A DNA stretch of 64,000 bases from Peribacillus sp044761665 (GCF_044761665.1 NZ_JBIWCW010000012.1:1-64000); one strand, 5' to 3'. Shown: positions 34,973 through 44,214, counted from the first letter of the stretch. Translations and numbers: made by a program. The notes: generated from the letters alone by a model not told the origin.

Positions 34973-37841
34973 GAACCTTTCTCGTCAAGTATTGACTCTA
35001 ATGTCTGCTTGTATCATCTTTTTTATAGTTGGTACGGGCATTTTATTTTTTGTATTGCAGTCACTAAATGCTGAGTATTTCCAAAAAAGACATAGTATTG
35101 TGGAAAAAGAATTGTTGTTGGATGGAATTTATGAGCAATACAATAATGTTTTTTTGGATGCTAGAGGGTATATAGCATTTGGAAACGATTCATATAAAGA
35201 AAAAGTATGGAGTAGGGAAGATCAGATTCGAAGAAGCATTTCCGATTTCAAGGAATTATCCACTTCAAATGAGGATCAAATAATATACAAAGAGCTGAAG
35301 AAATTTACGGATTATTATTTTAGTGCCATTAAACCTTCTTTTTTGAAAGTGGAAATGAATGGGGCTCGAATGAAGGCTAAGCAAACGGATAACAGCGAGA
35401 TTACTGAGCGGGTTGTGGAATTTCGCAACAATGTAAGAGCGTATTCCTCTGCACTTTCAGAAAAGCTTGATGAAAATGTAGAATCCTTAGCAAAGGAACA
35501 ATCCATTTTACAAGGGGCCTATATCGGATTCGTGATCATTTTCTTACTGATCTTCCAGCAAACCGTCAGAAGCATTATTAGGAATATCGGAAAGCCTTTG
35601 GCTGATTTTTCCTCTGCGGCTAACGAGATTGCGGCTGGTAGGGACGCAATCATTACAGTGGATGAAGGTCGTGAAGATGAATTAGGAGTATTGGCCATAG
35701 CCTTTAAGAAAATGATTGCAAGCATTCAGGAAAAAGAGCAGGAATTGATGGCTCATAATGAAGAATTGCTTGCTCAACAAGATGAACTTCAGGCACAGCA
35801 GAATGAACTTCAAGAAACGCTTGGCCTCATAACGGAAAATGAGCAACAGCTCACTAGAAGAAATAAATTAATAAATGGTATTTCTACTTCATTGGAAAAA
35901 AAGGATGTTCTTAATAGCATTGTCTATAATATGAGCAGCTTGATTGGTGCAGATCGTGGCATGATTACGTTAATACACGAAGATTCCTACGCCTCTTTCG
36001 GCATTTCGGAATATGGTGTAAATCAATATCGGAAGAACATTCATAACGGCTTAAATGAACGCCTCATAGAGGAGAAGAAGCCATTTACGGTTAAAAGGGA
36101 ACAGAGCATTAGTGAAAAAGGCTATCATGAAAATACCAACTATAGTTATGATTTATACCTTCCGGTTTTATCAGCTTTACAAGAGGTCGATGCCATTATG
36201 GTTTTCAGCCGTTATGGCTCATCTTTCAATCAAGAAGAAATAGCTGAATGTGAAATATTAGCCAAGCAAATCTCGACTTCACTTGTTAAAATCAAGTTGT
36301 ATGAACAAACGGAAGATGATCGCCGGTTAAATCAAGACATATTGAGCACGATACAGGAAGGCATCCAATTAATAGATCAAGATAGGAATATCGTCCAAGT
36401 AAATCAACAATTTTGTGACATGTATGAACCTGGTTCCGTTCCTGGGCAAATCATAGGCTCTCCATGGGAAAAATGGAGTGGGGAACTGGTAAGGCAAATT
36501 GGCCGTGAAGATTTCATGGACTCCCTGGAAGAAGCAATAAAAATGGCGGATAAAAAAGGAGACTATGAAGATCGCACGTTCACTTTTCAAAAGAAAGAGA
36601 CGAAACAAGTCTTTAAGGTATATTTTGAGACCATAAGATATGGTGAAGAAGCCTATGGGACGATTGTAGTTTACCGTGATATTACGAAAGAATATGAAGT
36701 GGATCAGATGAAGTCTGAGTTTGTCAGTACTGTAAGCCATGAATTACGAACTCCGCTCGCAAGTGTCCTTGGTTTTACAGAATTAATGTTAAACAAGCCA
36801 TTAAAACCTGAAAGGCAGACGAAGTACTTACAGACCATATATAATGAGGCGAAGCGACTCACCGCTTTAATCAATGACTTTTTAGATGTACAAAGGATGG
36901 AATCAGGTAAACAAACCTACGAAAAAAAATACCTAGAGATCTTGCCGCTGTTACAAAAAATCATTGAGAATCTCGAAATTAGCACATCCCTTCACGATAT
37001 TCGACTACTCGTAGAAACGGATGATCTCATGATATTAGGAGATCGAGAAAAGATTGAACAAGCCTTCATGAATTTGTTGAGTAATGCAATTAAGTACTCT
37101 CCTGATGGCGGAAAGATCCTCATTCGTTTGTATAGTCAGAACGAAGTATTATCCATTGATATCGAGGACGAAGGGCTAGGGATACCTAAAGAATCTCTAT
37201 CGCATTTGTTTCAGAAATTTTATAGGGTCGATAATTCAGATCGCAGGCGGATTGGCGGCACTGGTTTAGGATTATCCATCGTGGAAGAAATCATCAAATC
37301 GCATGGAGGCCACATTACGGTGAAATCGGAGTATGGCAGAGGAAGTAAATTCAGCGTTTCCTTCCCGAAGGTAACCCTTAAAGAAGAACGTACAAATAAT
37401 GAAGGTCAATCAAAAAAACTAAGTTATGATATTATGGTCATTGAAGATGATTTTAATTTGGCCGAACTATTAAAATACGAACTGGTGGATAGTGGCTTTC
37501 AAGTCAGCTATTTCAAAAGTGGAAGAAAAGCGCTTCAAATGCTGAAGCTGTCACCTCCGGATGCCATCGTCCTGGACATTCTCCTTGAAGAAGGTGAAAT
37601 GGACGGGTGGACGATCATGAAAGAGTTAAAAGAAAGACCAGAGCTCAAAGATATCCCCGTTTTTGTATCGACTGCTCTTGATGAAAAAGAAAAAGGATTT
37701 TCGCTTGGCGCAAAAGAATACCTGGTCAAGCCTTACAAACCGAGTCAATTATCAAAAGTGATTATGCACACTTTGCTAAGCAATGGAAAACAAGGGCAGA
37801 TTATGGTTCCTCTTCCATCCTTGGAGGAAAGCACACTTTGA
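34947..37841 (+). CDS. Hybrid sensor histidine kinase (TM-HAMP-GAF-PAS-HisKA-HATPase-REC)
   Basis: A 964-aa membrane kinase. Two transmembrane helices (about 15-38 and 190-205) enclose a helical extracytoplasmic sensor of about 150 residues of CHASE3/four-helix type. Then come HAMP (about 207-262), a coiled coil with repeated LLAQQDELQAQQNEL-like heptads (265-300), GAF (about 310-450), PAS (about 460-585), HisKA with phospho-His598 in STVSHELRTPL, HATPase (about 690-808; N box NLLSNAIKYS, G boxes DEGLGIP and GGTGLGLSIV), and a C-terminal receiver (about 827-945) with Asp877. It overlaps the response regulator gene by 26 nt. Confidence 0.94.
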   Translation: MKLKQYINKNLSRQVLTLMSACIIFFIVGTGILFFVLQSLNAEYFQKRHSIVEKELLLDGIYEQYNNVFLDARGYIAFGNDSYKEKVWSREDQIRRSISDFKELSTSNEDQIIYKELKKFTDYYFSAIKPSFLKVEMNGARMKAKQTDNSEITERVVEFRNNVRAYSSALSEKLDENVESLAKEQSILQGAYIGFVIIFLLIFQQTVRSIIRNIGKPLADFSSAANEIAAGRDAIITVDEGREDELGVLAIAFKKMIASIQEKEQELMAHNEELLAQQDELQAQQNELQETLGLITENEQQLTRRNKLINGISTSLEKKDVLNSIVYNMSSLIGADRGMITLIHEDSYASFGISEYGVNQYRKNIHNGLNERLIEEKKPFTVKREQSISEKGYHENTNYSYDLYLPVLSALQEVDAIMVFSRYGSSFNQEEIAECEILAKQISTSLVKIKLYEQTEDDRRLNQDILSTIQEGIQLIDQDRNIVQVNQQFCDMYEPGSVPGQIIGSPWEKWSGELVRQIGREDFMDSLEEAIKMADKKGDYEDRTFTFQKKETKQVFKVYFETIRYGEEAYGTIVVYRDITKEYEVDQMKSEFVSTVSHELRTPLASVLGFTELMLNKPLKPERQTKYLQTIYNEAKRLTALINDFLDVQRMESGKQTYEKKYLEILPLLQKIIENLEISTSLHDIRLLVETDDLMILGDREKIEQAFMNLLSNAIKYSPDGGKILIRLYSQNEVLSIDIEDEGLGIPKESLSHLFQKFYRVDNSDRRRIGGTGLGLSIVEEIIKSHGGHITVKSEYGRGSKFSVSFPKVTLKEERTNNEGQSKKLSYDIMVIEDDFNLAELLKYELVDSGFQVSYFKSGRKALQMLKLSPPDAIVLDILLEEGEMDGWTIMKELKERPELKDIPVFVSTALDEKEKGFSLGAKEYLVKPYKPSQLSKVIMHTLLSNGKQGQIMVPLPSLEESTL

Positions 37842-37963
37842 AAAATAAAAATGTTGGAATAGGTGTACAGAAAGATAAAAAAATGATAGATTCAAATATG
37901 TTGGAAAAATAATTATTTGGGTACAATTGTAGGTAAAGGTAAGTTACAGGAGGATTTTTATAC

Positions 37964-38836
37964 ATGCAAAAAATTCAGGCCGGTATGGCTGTAGAGTTAC
38001 AAGTAGAGCGTAAGGCTGATTTCGGTTGGTTCCTGACTGATGGTTCGGAAGATGTCTTGCTACACCATAATGAGGCAATAGAAGGTACTGAACTTGAAAT
38101 TGGCGATGAAGTTACAGTATTTATTTATCACGATAAACAAGCAAGATTGACTTCAACAATGAATATTCCGGAAATACAAATTGATAAATACGGCTGGGCT
38201 GAAGTCGTCAATGTCCAAAAGAAACTAGGCGTTTTTGTTAATATTGGACTTTCCAAAGATATTCTTGTATCTCTGGATGACCTTCCGAATATTGACCGCT
38301 TGTGGCCGGAAGTGGGAGATCGCCTATATATCTGCTTGAAAACGGATCGGAATGATCGTTTGTTCGGCAGACTGACAACAGAAGATATCATTCAAGAAAT
38401 CACTGTTCCGGCTCCTTTAAAGGGGATTCGCAACACGACGGTCAAAGGGAATGTATACCGATTGCTGATGGTCGGTTCTTTCTTTGTCTCGGAGGAAGGA
38501 TACCGCTGCTTCATTCACGAAAGTGAACGAAAAGAAGAGCCACGTCTCGGTGAATTTGTTGAAGGCCGTGTTATCGATAGTAAGGAAGATGGTACACTTA
38601 ACGTTTCATTATTCCCTTTCAAGCAAGATTTAATGGAAGAAGATGCCGATATCATCTACACTTATTTAATGAATCGCGGAGGTGCGATGCCTTATGGTGA
38701 TAAGACCCCACCTAATGATATCCAGTTCCATTTTGGTTTAAGTAAGGGAGCATTCAAGCGCGCCCTTGGTAAATTGATGAAAGAAGGTAAGATTTATCAA
38801 GAAGAAGGATGGACTTACTCTTCTGATCGTAAATGA
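37964..38836 (+). CDS. cvfB: S1 RNA-binding protein CvfB (YitL)
   Basis: A 290-aa cytosolic RNA-binding protein; the S. aureus homologue, conserved virulence factor B, influences virulence-gene expression and RNA turnover. It consists of tandem S1-like domains (about 1-65, 70-135, 145-215) followed by a winged-helix domain (about 225-285) with FGLSKGAFKRALGKLMKEGKI. The ATG at 37964 follows ACAGGAGG. It is monocistronic between a short spacer and a strong terminator. Confidence 0.93.
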   Translation: MQKIQAGMAVELQVERKADFGWFLTDGSEDVLLHHNEAIEGTELEIGDEVTVFIYHDKQARLTSTMNIPEIQIDKYGWAEVVNVQKKLGVFVNIGLSKDILVSLDDLPNIDRLWPEVGDRLYICLKTDRNDRLFGRLTTEDIIQEITVPAPLKGIRNTTVKGNVYRLLMVGSFFVSEEGYRCFIHESERKEEPRLGEFVEGRVIDSKEDGTLNVSLFPFKQDLMEEDADIIYTYLMNRGGAMPYGDKTPPNDIQFHFGLSKGAFKRALGKLMKEGKIYQEEGWTYSSDRK

Positions 38837-38838
38837 TG

Positions 38839-38872
38839 AAAAGCAGCGGAATTTTATCCGCTGCTTTTTATT
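38839..38872. terminator. Terminator between cvfB and cotJC
   Basis: AAAAGCAGCGGA (38839-38850) pairs perfectly with TCCGCTGCTTTT (38857-38868). It can act on both strands. Confidence 0.92.
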
Positions 38873-38883
38873 ATGGCATTTAA

Positions 38884-39453
38884 TTAAAAGATTTTCTTTT
38901 TACCCTTTTCTTCTTTTAAGATCTCTACTGCTTCCCGAAACCTCATGGAATGCACAATTTCTCGCTCCCTTAAGAACCTTAATGAATCATTGATGTCCGG
39001 GTCATCTGAGATGTCGATTAGCCATTGATAGGTTGCCCTAGCCTTTTCTTCAGCTGCGATATCTTCATATAAATCCGCAATGGGATCGCCTTTCGCCTGA
39101 ATATACGTAGCCGTCCATGGGTTCCCGGCAGCATTTTCATAGAAAAGGGCACTGTCGTGATTTACATAGTGTTCGCCAAGACCAGCTTCTAACATCTGTT
39201 CAGGAGTGGCATCTTTTGTGAGCTTATAAATCATAGTGGCGATCATTTCCAAGTGAGCGAATTCCTCTGTTCCAATATCAGTTAGTAACCCGATCACTTT
39301 ATCCGGAATGGTATATCGTTGATTTAAGTATCGAAGGGCGGCAGCCAATTCACCATCAGCGCCCCCATATTGTTCCCTCAGATATTTAGCGAGTGTAGGG
39401 TTGCACGTACCAACCTTTACAGGGTATTGCAGCTTTTTTTCATAAATCCACAT
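38884..39453 (-). CDS. cotJC: Spore coat protein CotJC, manganese-catalase family
   Basis: A 189-aa spore coat component of the manganese catalase (ferritin-like) family. Metal-ligand motifs include ELAAALRYLNQRY, EEFAHLEMIATMI (Glu and His ligands) and AAEEKARATYQWL with REREIVHSMRF. B. subtilis CotJC is 189 aa. It is the last gene of cotJA-cotJB-cotJC on the minus strand, 12 nt after cotJB, made in the mother cell during sporulation. Confidence 0.96.
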   Translation of the reverse strand: MWIYEKKLQYPVKVGTCNPTLAKYLREQYGGADGELAAALRYLNQRYTIPDKVIGLLTDIGTEEFAHLEMIATMIYKLTKDATPEQMLEAGLGEHYVNHDSALFYENAAGNPWTATYIQAKGDPIADLYEDIAAEEKARATYQWLIDISDDPDINDSLRFLREREIVHSMRFREAVEILKEEKGKKKIF

Positions 39454-39465
39454 AAATATCTCTCC

Positions 39466-39732
39466 TTAAACCTGCCATGGCCAGGGCCCTTGACCCCATT
39501 CCCATTTATTTTCCCCATCTGGACTGTTCCCATATTGAAACAATGGACCGTATTTAGGTTCAAATGCGGCCTTCAGCTGGGTAGAGTATTGTTGAAATTG
39601 GTTGAATTGTTGTAGAGCTTGATGATCATGAGGGTGTGTATCCAAATACAGAGTCAGCTCAACTAATACGAAATCAGCAGCTTGTATTTGTCCGAGTAAC
39701 TGGTAATATTCTTCATCCAGTTTCCTATTCAT
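39466..39732 (-). CDS. cotJB: Spore coat protein CotJB
   Basis: An 88-aa coat protein needed with CotJA for CotJC assembly in B. subtilis. Features are DEEYYQLLGQIQAADFVLVELTLYLDTHPHD and an aromatic, Pro/Gly/Trp-rich C-terminus ending GQGPWPWQV. Its start lies 3 nt after the cotJA stop, so the genes are coupled. GGGAGAAG upstream of ATG supports the start. Confidence 0.94.
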   Translation of the reverse strand: MNRKLDEEYYQLLGQIQAADFVLVELTLYLDTHPHDHQALQQFNQFQQYSTQLKAAFEPKYGPLFQYGNSPDGENKWEWGQGPWPWQV

Positions 39733-39735
39733 TAA

Positions 39736-39969
39736 CTACTTCTCCCTTTCTCGATATGGATTATCATAGTAATCGTAAAAGAATTTCCAGAGTGTTCCAT
39801 ACTTTAGTGCTTCTTCTGGAGTGAATTGTTCTAAGTTCGGCGGCTGAAAATTAATATACAAATTCGGAGGTGTTCGGTAATACTTCCTTCCGAGTGGTGG
39901 ACATGGATCAAATTTGCTATGGAAAGGCTTATAGGACTTGATTAGGGTAAACGTCTTTTCTTTTGCCAA
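39736..39969 (-). CDS. cotJA: Spore coat protein CotJA
   Basis: A 77-aa coat protein, first gene of the cotJ operon. It is aromatic-rich with SKFDPCPPLGRKYYRTPPNLYINFQPPNLEQF, matching the CotJA pattern. The TTG start is preceded by the very strong GAGAGGAGG. A sigma-E-type promoter lies 37 nt upstream. Confidence 0.94.
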   Translation of the reverse strand: MAKEKTFTLIKSYKPFHSKFDPCPPLGRKYYRTPPNLYINFQPPNLEQFTPEEALKYGTLWKFFYDYYDNPYREREK

Positions 39970-40005
39970 AGATTTTCCTCCTCTCTAGTTGAGGTCAGCC
40001 ATTAA

Positions 40006-40033
40006 TATGTATGCTGTGGTGAAAAGAATATGC
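40006..40033 (-). promoter_or_regulatory. Sigma-E promoter of cotJABC
   Basis: On the minus strand GCATATT (40027-40033) is followed after 13 nt by CATACATA (40006-40013). This fits the sigma-E consensus (KMATATT, about 14 nt, CATACAHT), with the spacer one nt short. cotJABC is a known sigma-E operon in B. subtilis. Confidence 0.8.
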
Positions 40034-40096
40034 TTAAAGAAAATCAGTCAAAAGCTCATTAAGATAAGGCTATTATAATTTTAGTGTGATTAGGCT

Positions 40097-40124
40097 TGTT
40101 ATCCTGCTGTTATCTGTTTGTGAT
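40097..40124 (+). promoter_or_regulatory. WalR-type box with a third half-site
   Basis: TGTTAT (40097-40102), 5 nt, TGTTAT (40108-40113) is an exact match to the WalR (YycF) consensus TGTWAH-N5-TGTWAH. A further TGTGAT at 40119-40124 continues the 11-bp period. It lies about 100 nt upstream of the LysM-3D gene; B. subtilis yocH is a WalR target. Confidence 0.8.
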
Positions 40125-40225
40125 GTTTGACATCTATTCTTTATCTGTTTGTTCTTTGTATAGAAAAAAACTGTGTTAGTATTTAGAACATAGCTTTTGA
40201 AAGAGTTCACAAGGAGGTACGATAT

Positions 40226-41017
40226 ATGAAAAAATCAATTTTATCGTTAACGGCCGTGGTGGCCATATCAGGAGCATTTACAATACCGGTACAAGCAGAG
40301 GAAGTTACAGTTAAAAACGGAGACACACTATGGGGGATATCTCAATCACATAAAGTTTCAGTAGAAGATATTAAGTCTTGGAATAAATTAACGTCAGATT
40401 ATATCTATGCGGGAGACACTATACATATTTCTCAAGAAGAGCAATATACCGTTAAATCTGGGGATACCTTATCAAAAATAGCAGATAAATATGATGTTTC
40501 TATTAATGACCTTAAGTCATGGAATAATTTAAATACAGATACGATTCATCCGAAACAGGCTCTTGTCATAAAACCGGCAGCTAATAAGGTAGAGGCCGCA
40601 GCTACAGGTCCAGATAGTAAGCCAGAGCAAGCTGCACCAGTGCAAAAAGCTGCACCGGCACAACCTGAAAAAACAGAAGAAGAAACTAATGTTTCACAAA
40701 ATGAATCAACTAATCAAGAAAATGTAGCAAAGGAAATGACCGTAAGAGCAACAGCTTATACAGCCGATTGTCAAGGTTGTAGCGGTGTCACAGCGACAGG
40801 TGTAGATTTGAAAGCAAATCCAAATGAAAAAGTCATTTCTGTTGACCCGTCTGTCATTCCACTAGGAACAAAAGTGTATGTAGAAGGATATGGCTATGCT
40901 ACGGCAGCTGATACAGGCAGTGCGATAAAAGGTAATAAGGTTGATCTCTTCGTTCCTAATAAAGAAGATGCTCTTAACTGGGGCGTTAAAAACGTTAATT
41001 TGAAAATCTTAAATTAA
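40226..41017 (+). CDS. yocH: YocH-like secreted LysM-3D peptidoglycan hydrolase
   Basis: A 263-aa secreted cell-wall protein. The signal peptide is cleaved after VQAEE-like AXA (about residue 24). Two LysM domains (about 26-70 and 73-117) share the repeated pattern VKSGDTLSKIADKYDVSINDLKSWN. A Pro/Ala/Gln/Glu-rich linker (about 122-170) and a C-terminal 3D domain follow (about 172-263) with the three catalytic-type Asp regions VDPSVIPLG, AADTGSAIKG and KVDLFVP. YocH-type enzymes remodel peptidoglycan under WalRK. AAGGAGG precedes the ATG and a terminator follows. Confidence 0.9.
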   Translation: MKKSILSLTAVVAISGAFTIPVQAEEVTVKNGDTLWGISQSHKVSVEDIKSWNKLTSDYIYAGDTIHISQEEQYTVKSGDTLSKIADKYDVSINDLKSWNNLNTDTIHPKQALVIKPAANKVEAAATGPDSKPEQAAPVQKAAPAQPEKTEEETNVSQNESTNQENVAKEMTVRATAYTADCQGCSGVTATGVDLKANPNEKVISVDPSVIPLGTKVYVEGYGYATAADTGSAIKGNKVDLFVPNKEDALNWGVKNVNLKILN

Positions 41018-41038
41018 AATATGAGATATATAAGGGGT

Positions 41039-41071
41039 AGACACAGAGAAATTCTGTGTCTATTTTTTTAT
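41039..41071 (+). terminator. Terminator after yocH
   Basis: AGACACAGA (41039-41047) pairs perfectly with TCTGTGTCT (41053-41061), followed by ATTTTTTTA. Confidence 0.92.
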
Positions 41072-41142
41072 TCTTTTTGTTGATGACAAAAACGAGTACA
41101 ATAAAGGTAATAAAATCGTTAGGCAATTGGAGGAGTAATACG

Positions 41143-43263
41143 TTGATAGAAAAAGCACGTGAATATTTGCAGCAGTATTTTGGATATGAATCATTCAGGA
41201 CAGGTCAGGAAAAGATTATCGAACAAGTCCTTGATGGAATAAACACGGCAGGTATTATGCCGACTGGTGGAGGAAAATCAATATGCTACCAGATTCCTGC
41301 ACTACTTTTACCTGGGCTTACACTCGTTATATCTCCATTAATCTCCTTGATGAAAGATCAGGTGGATGCCCTCGAACAAAACGGAATCGATGCCACTTTT
41401 CTAAACAGCTCCATATCTGGTACAGAAGCTTCAGAGAGGATGCGAGATATAAAGCAGGGAAGATACAAGCTAGTATATCTTGCACCAGAACGACTAGAGA
41501 ACCATATTTTTCAGCAAGAATTGGCTAATTTGGATATATCCATGGTTGCAATAGATGAAGCTCATTGTATCTCCCAGTGGGGTCATGATTTTAGACCGAG
41601 CTATTTGAAAATCAAAACTTTTTTGAAAGAAATGCCTACATCTCCTACAATTCTGGCCTTAACGGCAACTGCCACCCCGCATGTAACGGATGATATCTGT
41701 CAGTCATTGGGGATTTCACCCCAACATACGATATCAACAGGGTTTGCCAGGGAAAATTTATTTTTTTCCGTCGTCAAGGAAGAGAACCGTGGACGATATT
41801 TAATGCGATATATTGAGAAAAATAAAAATGAGTCCGGAATCATTTATGCTGCGACAAGGAAAGAGGTGGATTCGTTATACACTAAGCTGATTAAAGCGGG
41901 TATCAAAACAGGACGGTACCATGCTGGAATGAACGAACAAGAGCGTTCTGAGCAGCAGGAGCTATTCATTCGAGATGACCTTCCTTTAATGATCGCAACC
42001 TCAGCTTTTGGTATGGGCATTGACAAATCAAATGTTCGATATGTCATTCATTATCAAACGCCAAAGAATATGGAAAGTTATTATCAAGAAGCAGGGCGTG
42101 CAGGACGTGACGGGCTGGATAGCGAATGCATTCTCCTGTATTCTCCCCAGGATATGCAGATACAGCGATTCCTAATCGATCAATCCACTCCATCCCCCGA
42201 ACGGCAAGCGCAGGAAATAAAGAAACTTAATAAAATGAAGGATTATTGTTTTACTGAAGGTTGTTTACAGGCATTTATACTTCGGTATTTTGGTGATGAG
42301 AATCCCGAAGATTGTGGTCACTGTGAAAATTGCACGGATAAACGCGATTCTGTAAACGTGACGACACAAGCCCAAATGGTCCTTTCATGCATGTTACGCA
42401 TGGGGGAACGGTTCGGAAAAACGATGATCAGTCAGGTGCTTACAGGTTCCCGTAACAAAAAAATAGAAGAGTTTGGCTTTCAAAAACTTACGACCTATGG
42501 CATTATCAATAATCAATCGGCTAAGGATGTTGCAGATTTCATAGATTTTTTGACTGCGAAGCAATTTATCGAAATGACAGGTGGGCAATATCCGGTTCTT
42601 AAAGTAACCAATGCAGGTAGGGAAGTACTGATTAACCAGAAACAAGTGTTACGAAAAGAAGTCAAACAAGTCACCAGCATTAATATGGATCATGGTTTGT
42701 TTGAAGAGTTACGGCGAGTAAGAAAAGATATCGCAAGTGCTGAAAATGTACCTCCATTCATTATTTTCTCGGATGCAACTTTAAAGGATATGGCAGCTAA
42801 ATTACCAAAGACAGAGCAAGAGTTCCTTGAAGTCAAAGGTGTGGGTAAACAAAAATTCGATCGTTTCGGACATGCATTTTTAGAAGCTGTTAAAATTTAT
42901 TTGCAAGCACACCCGGATATTGAATCGAATATAATATATAAAAAAGAAACGGCGAAAAGAAATGCAGCCCCTTCACATATAGAAAGTTATCATTTGTATA
43001 TGGAAGGAAAATCAATCAATGAAATTGCAACATTAAGAGGCCTGTCCACCATTTCCATTGAAAATCATTTAATGAAGTGTGCAGAAGAACAAATGGATAT
43101 AAAATGGGAAGATTTTTTCGTTCAAGAAGAGTATGAACTTGTATTGGATACTGCTAAACAACTAGAATCCGAAAAACTGAAACCGTTGAAAGAGGCGCTT
43201 CCTGATCATTTTTCATACTTTAAGATAAAAGCAATCATGGTAAAAGCCACTTTGGAAAACTAA
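41143..43263 (+). CDS. recQ: ATP-dependent DNA helicase RecQ
   Basis: A 3'-5' DNA helicase of 706 aa used in recombination and replication-fork repair. The helicase core has motif 0 GYESFRTGQEKII, Walker A MPTGGGKSICYQ, DEAH box AIDEAHCISQWGHDFR, motif III LTATATPHV and motif VI QEAGRAGRDG. The zinc-binding Cys cluster is C-F-T-E-G-C...CGHCENC. RQC winged helix, HRDC domain (about 520-590) and a C-terminal helix-turn-helix region (YHLYMEGKSINEIATLRGLS) follow. TTG 41143 with GGAGGAG is the start. Confidence 0.94.
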   Translation: MIEKAREYLQQYFGYESFRTGQEKIIEQVLDGINTAGIMPTGGGKSICYQIPALLLPGLTLVISPLISLMKDQVDALEQNGIDATFLNSSISGTEASERMRDIKQGRYKLVYLAPERLENHIFQQELANLDISMVAIDEAHCISQWGHDFRPSYLKIKTFLKEMPTSPTILALTATATPHVTDDICQSLGISPQHTISTGFARENLFFSVVKEENRGRYLMRYIEKNKNESGIIYAATRKEVDSLYTKLIKAGIKTGRYHAGMNEQERSEQQELFIRDDLPLMIATSAFGMGIDKSNVRYVIHYQTPKNMESYYQEAGRAGRDGLDSECILLYSPQDMQIQRFLIDQSTPSPERQAQEIKKLNKMKDYCFTEGCLQAFILRYFGDENPEDCGHCENCTDKRDSVNVTTQAQMVLSCMLRMGERFGKTMISQVLTGSRNKKIEEFGFQKLTTYGIINNQSAKDVADFIDFLTAKQFIEMTGGQYPVLKVTNAGREVLINQKQVLRKEVKQVTSINMDHGLFEELRRVRKDIASAENVPPFIIFSDATLKDMAAKLPKTEQEFLEVKGVGKQKFDRFGHAFLEAVKIYLQAHPDIESNIIYKKETAKRNAAPSHIESYHLYMEGKSINEIATLRGLSTISIENHLMKCAEEQMDIKWEDFFVQEEYELVLDTAKQLESEKLKPLKEALPDHFSYFKIKAIMVKATLEN

Positions 43264-43265
43264 TC

Positions 43266-43294
43266 AATGAAAAGTTGGTTATTTTTTTCATTGG
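43266..43294 (+). terminator. Weak AT-rich terminator after recQ
   Basis: CAATGAAAA pairs with a TTTTTCATTG arm across an 11-nt loop. Confidence 0.5.
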
Positions 43295-43395
43295 ATAAAT
43301 AAGAAGTTGATTTGTTACGTATACTAAAAAAGATAAATAGCCGGAGGACTCCTTGGCTTGAATCGTGGCTTTTACTTAAAAGAAGGAGGTTGCTC

Positions 43396-43602
43396 ATGTA
43401 CTTTGGTAAAAAGAATTCAGAGGAACCAGAAATCATAATGGAAGATACTATAGTATATGCATGCGGGTCAGCGGATTGTAATGGTTGGATGAGGAAAGAC
43501 TTTGCCTCAGCAAACTATGATTGTCCAATGTGTGGAAGTCAGTTGATCGAAGAAGTTAGAGAACTTCCGAAAATAGAAAATGAATATAATGCTTTTAAAT
43601 AA
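43396..43602 (+). CDS. ydjO: YdjO-type cold-inducible small zinc-ribbon protein (copy 1)
   Basis: A 68-aa protein of the family annotated as cold-inducible YdjO. Two Cys pairs form a likely zinc ribbon: YACGSADCNGWMRKDF and YDCPMCGSQL. The ATG at 43396 follows AAGGAGG; an in-frame ATG at 43312 has no ribosome-binding site. The leader has a small GC-rich hairpin (AGCC...GGCT near 43338-43357). A paralogue lies 812 bp downstream on the same strand. The molecular role of the family is unknown. Confidence 0.85.
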   Translation: MYFGKKNSEEPEIIMEDTIVYACGSADCNGWMRKDFASANYDCPMCGSQLIEEVRELPKIENEYNAFK

Positions 43603-43675
43603 AAGGGGTAATTTCTTACCTCTTTTTATTTTGGGCAAGATTCACTGGAACTCCATTTGGATTGTATAATTACTG

Positions 43676-43704
43676 TTTACAATTTTAAAAGTATGTGCTA
43701 TAAT
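43676..43704 (+). promoter_or_regulatory. Strong sigma-A promoter in the ydjO spacer
   Basis: TTTACA (43676-43681), 17 nt, TATAAT (43699-43704) with an extended TG two bases before the -10. No start codon with a ribosome-binding site follows for about 700 nt. Confidence 0.8.
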
Positions 43705-44208
43705 GAAATTTCAGTGTTGTTACAAGAAAACACTAAGAGGGTAATTTGAAAGATACATTTTTATTAATAAAATAATTTTCATCATTTTTATGATGAAGTA
43801 GAAACAAGTTAAGCACAACTAGAAAGAAATACGTCTTAATCACCAGGTATTTTCCTCGATTCATTTTGATCTTCATTAACTTACTTCTATGTAGCCATTT
43901 ATCTTTTGGATTTAATTTTCCCAATTGGAATTACGGACGGTTTAATTAATAAACGTGTACTTATTAGCTTTCACCTGATTCTCACAGGCACGGTCTAGGA
44001 GCCGTATGGATGAGAGAGAGGCAGGGCTTTCATTGTTTTAGGTTTTGGCACTAAAATTACTCTCATGCTTGATTTGCTTAAAACTAAGCAACGAGCTAGA
44101 AGAATCAGCAATATGATTCTTGAATGCAAACCATTAACGAAAATACTTGGATTTTCAATTGTTGGATATCTTAAGCTTTTCTTAAAAACTTTATGAAGAA
44201 ATATGATA

Positions 44209-44214
44209 TAATGT
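44209..44214 (+). promoter_or_regulatory. Possible -10 element upstream of ydjO copy 2
   Basis: A consensus TATAAT lies in an AT-rich stretch about 200 nt before ydjO copy 2, with another TATAAT a few bases later. No good -35 is visible at 17 nt. Confidence 0.35.

Noticed and set aside
43733..43924. 63-codon minus-strand frame inside the ydjO spacer
   Set aside because: No ribosome-binding site, low-complexity AT-driven composition, and it lies opposite the predicted leader RNA.
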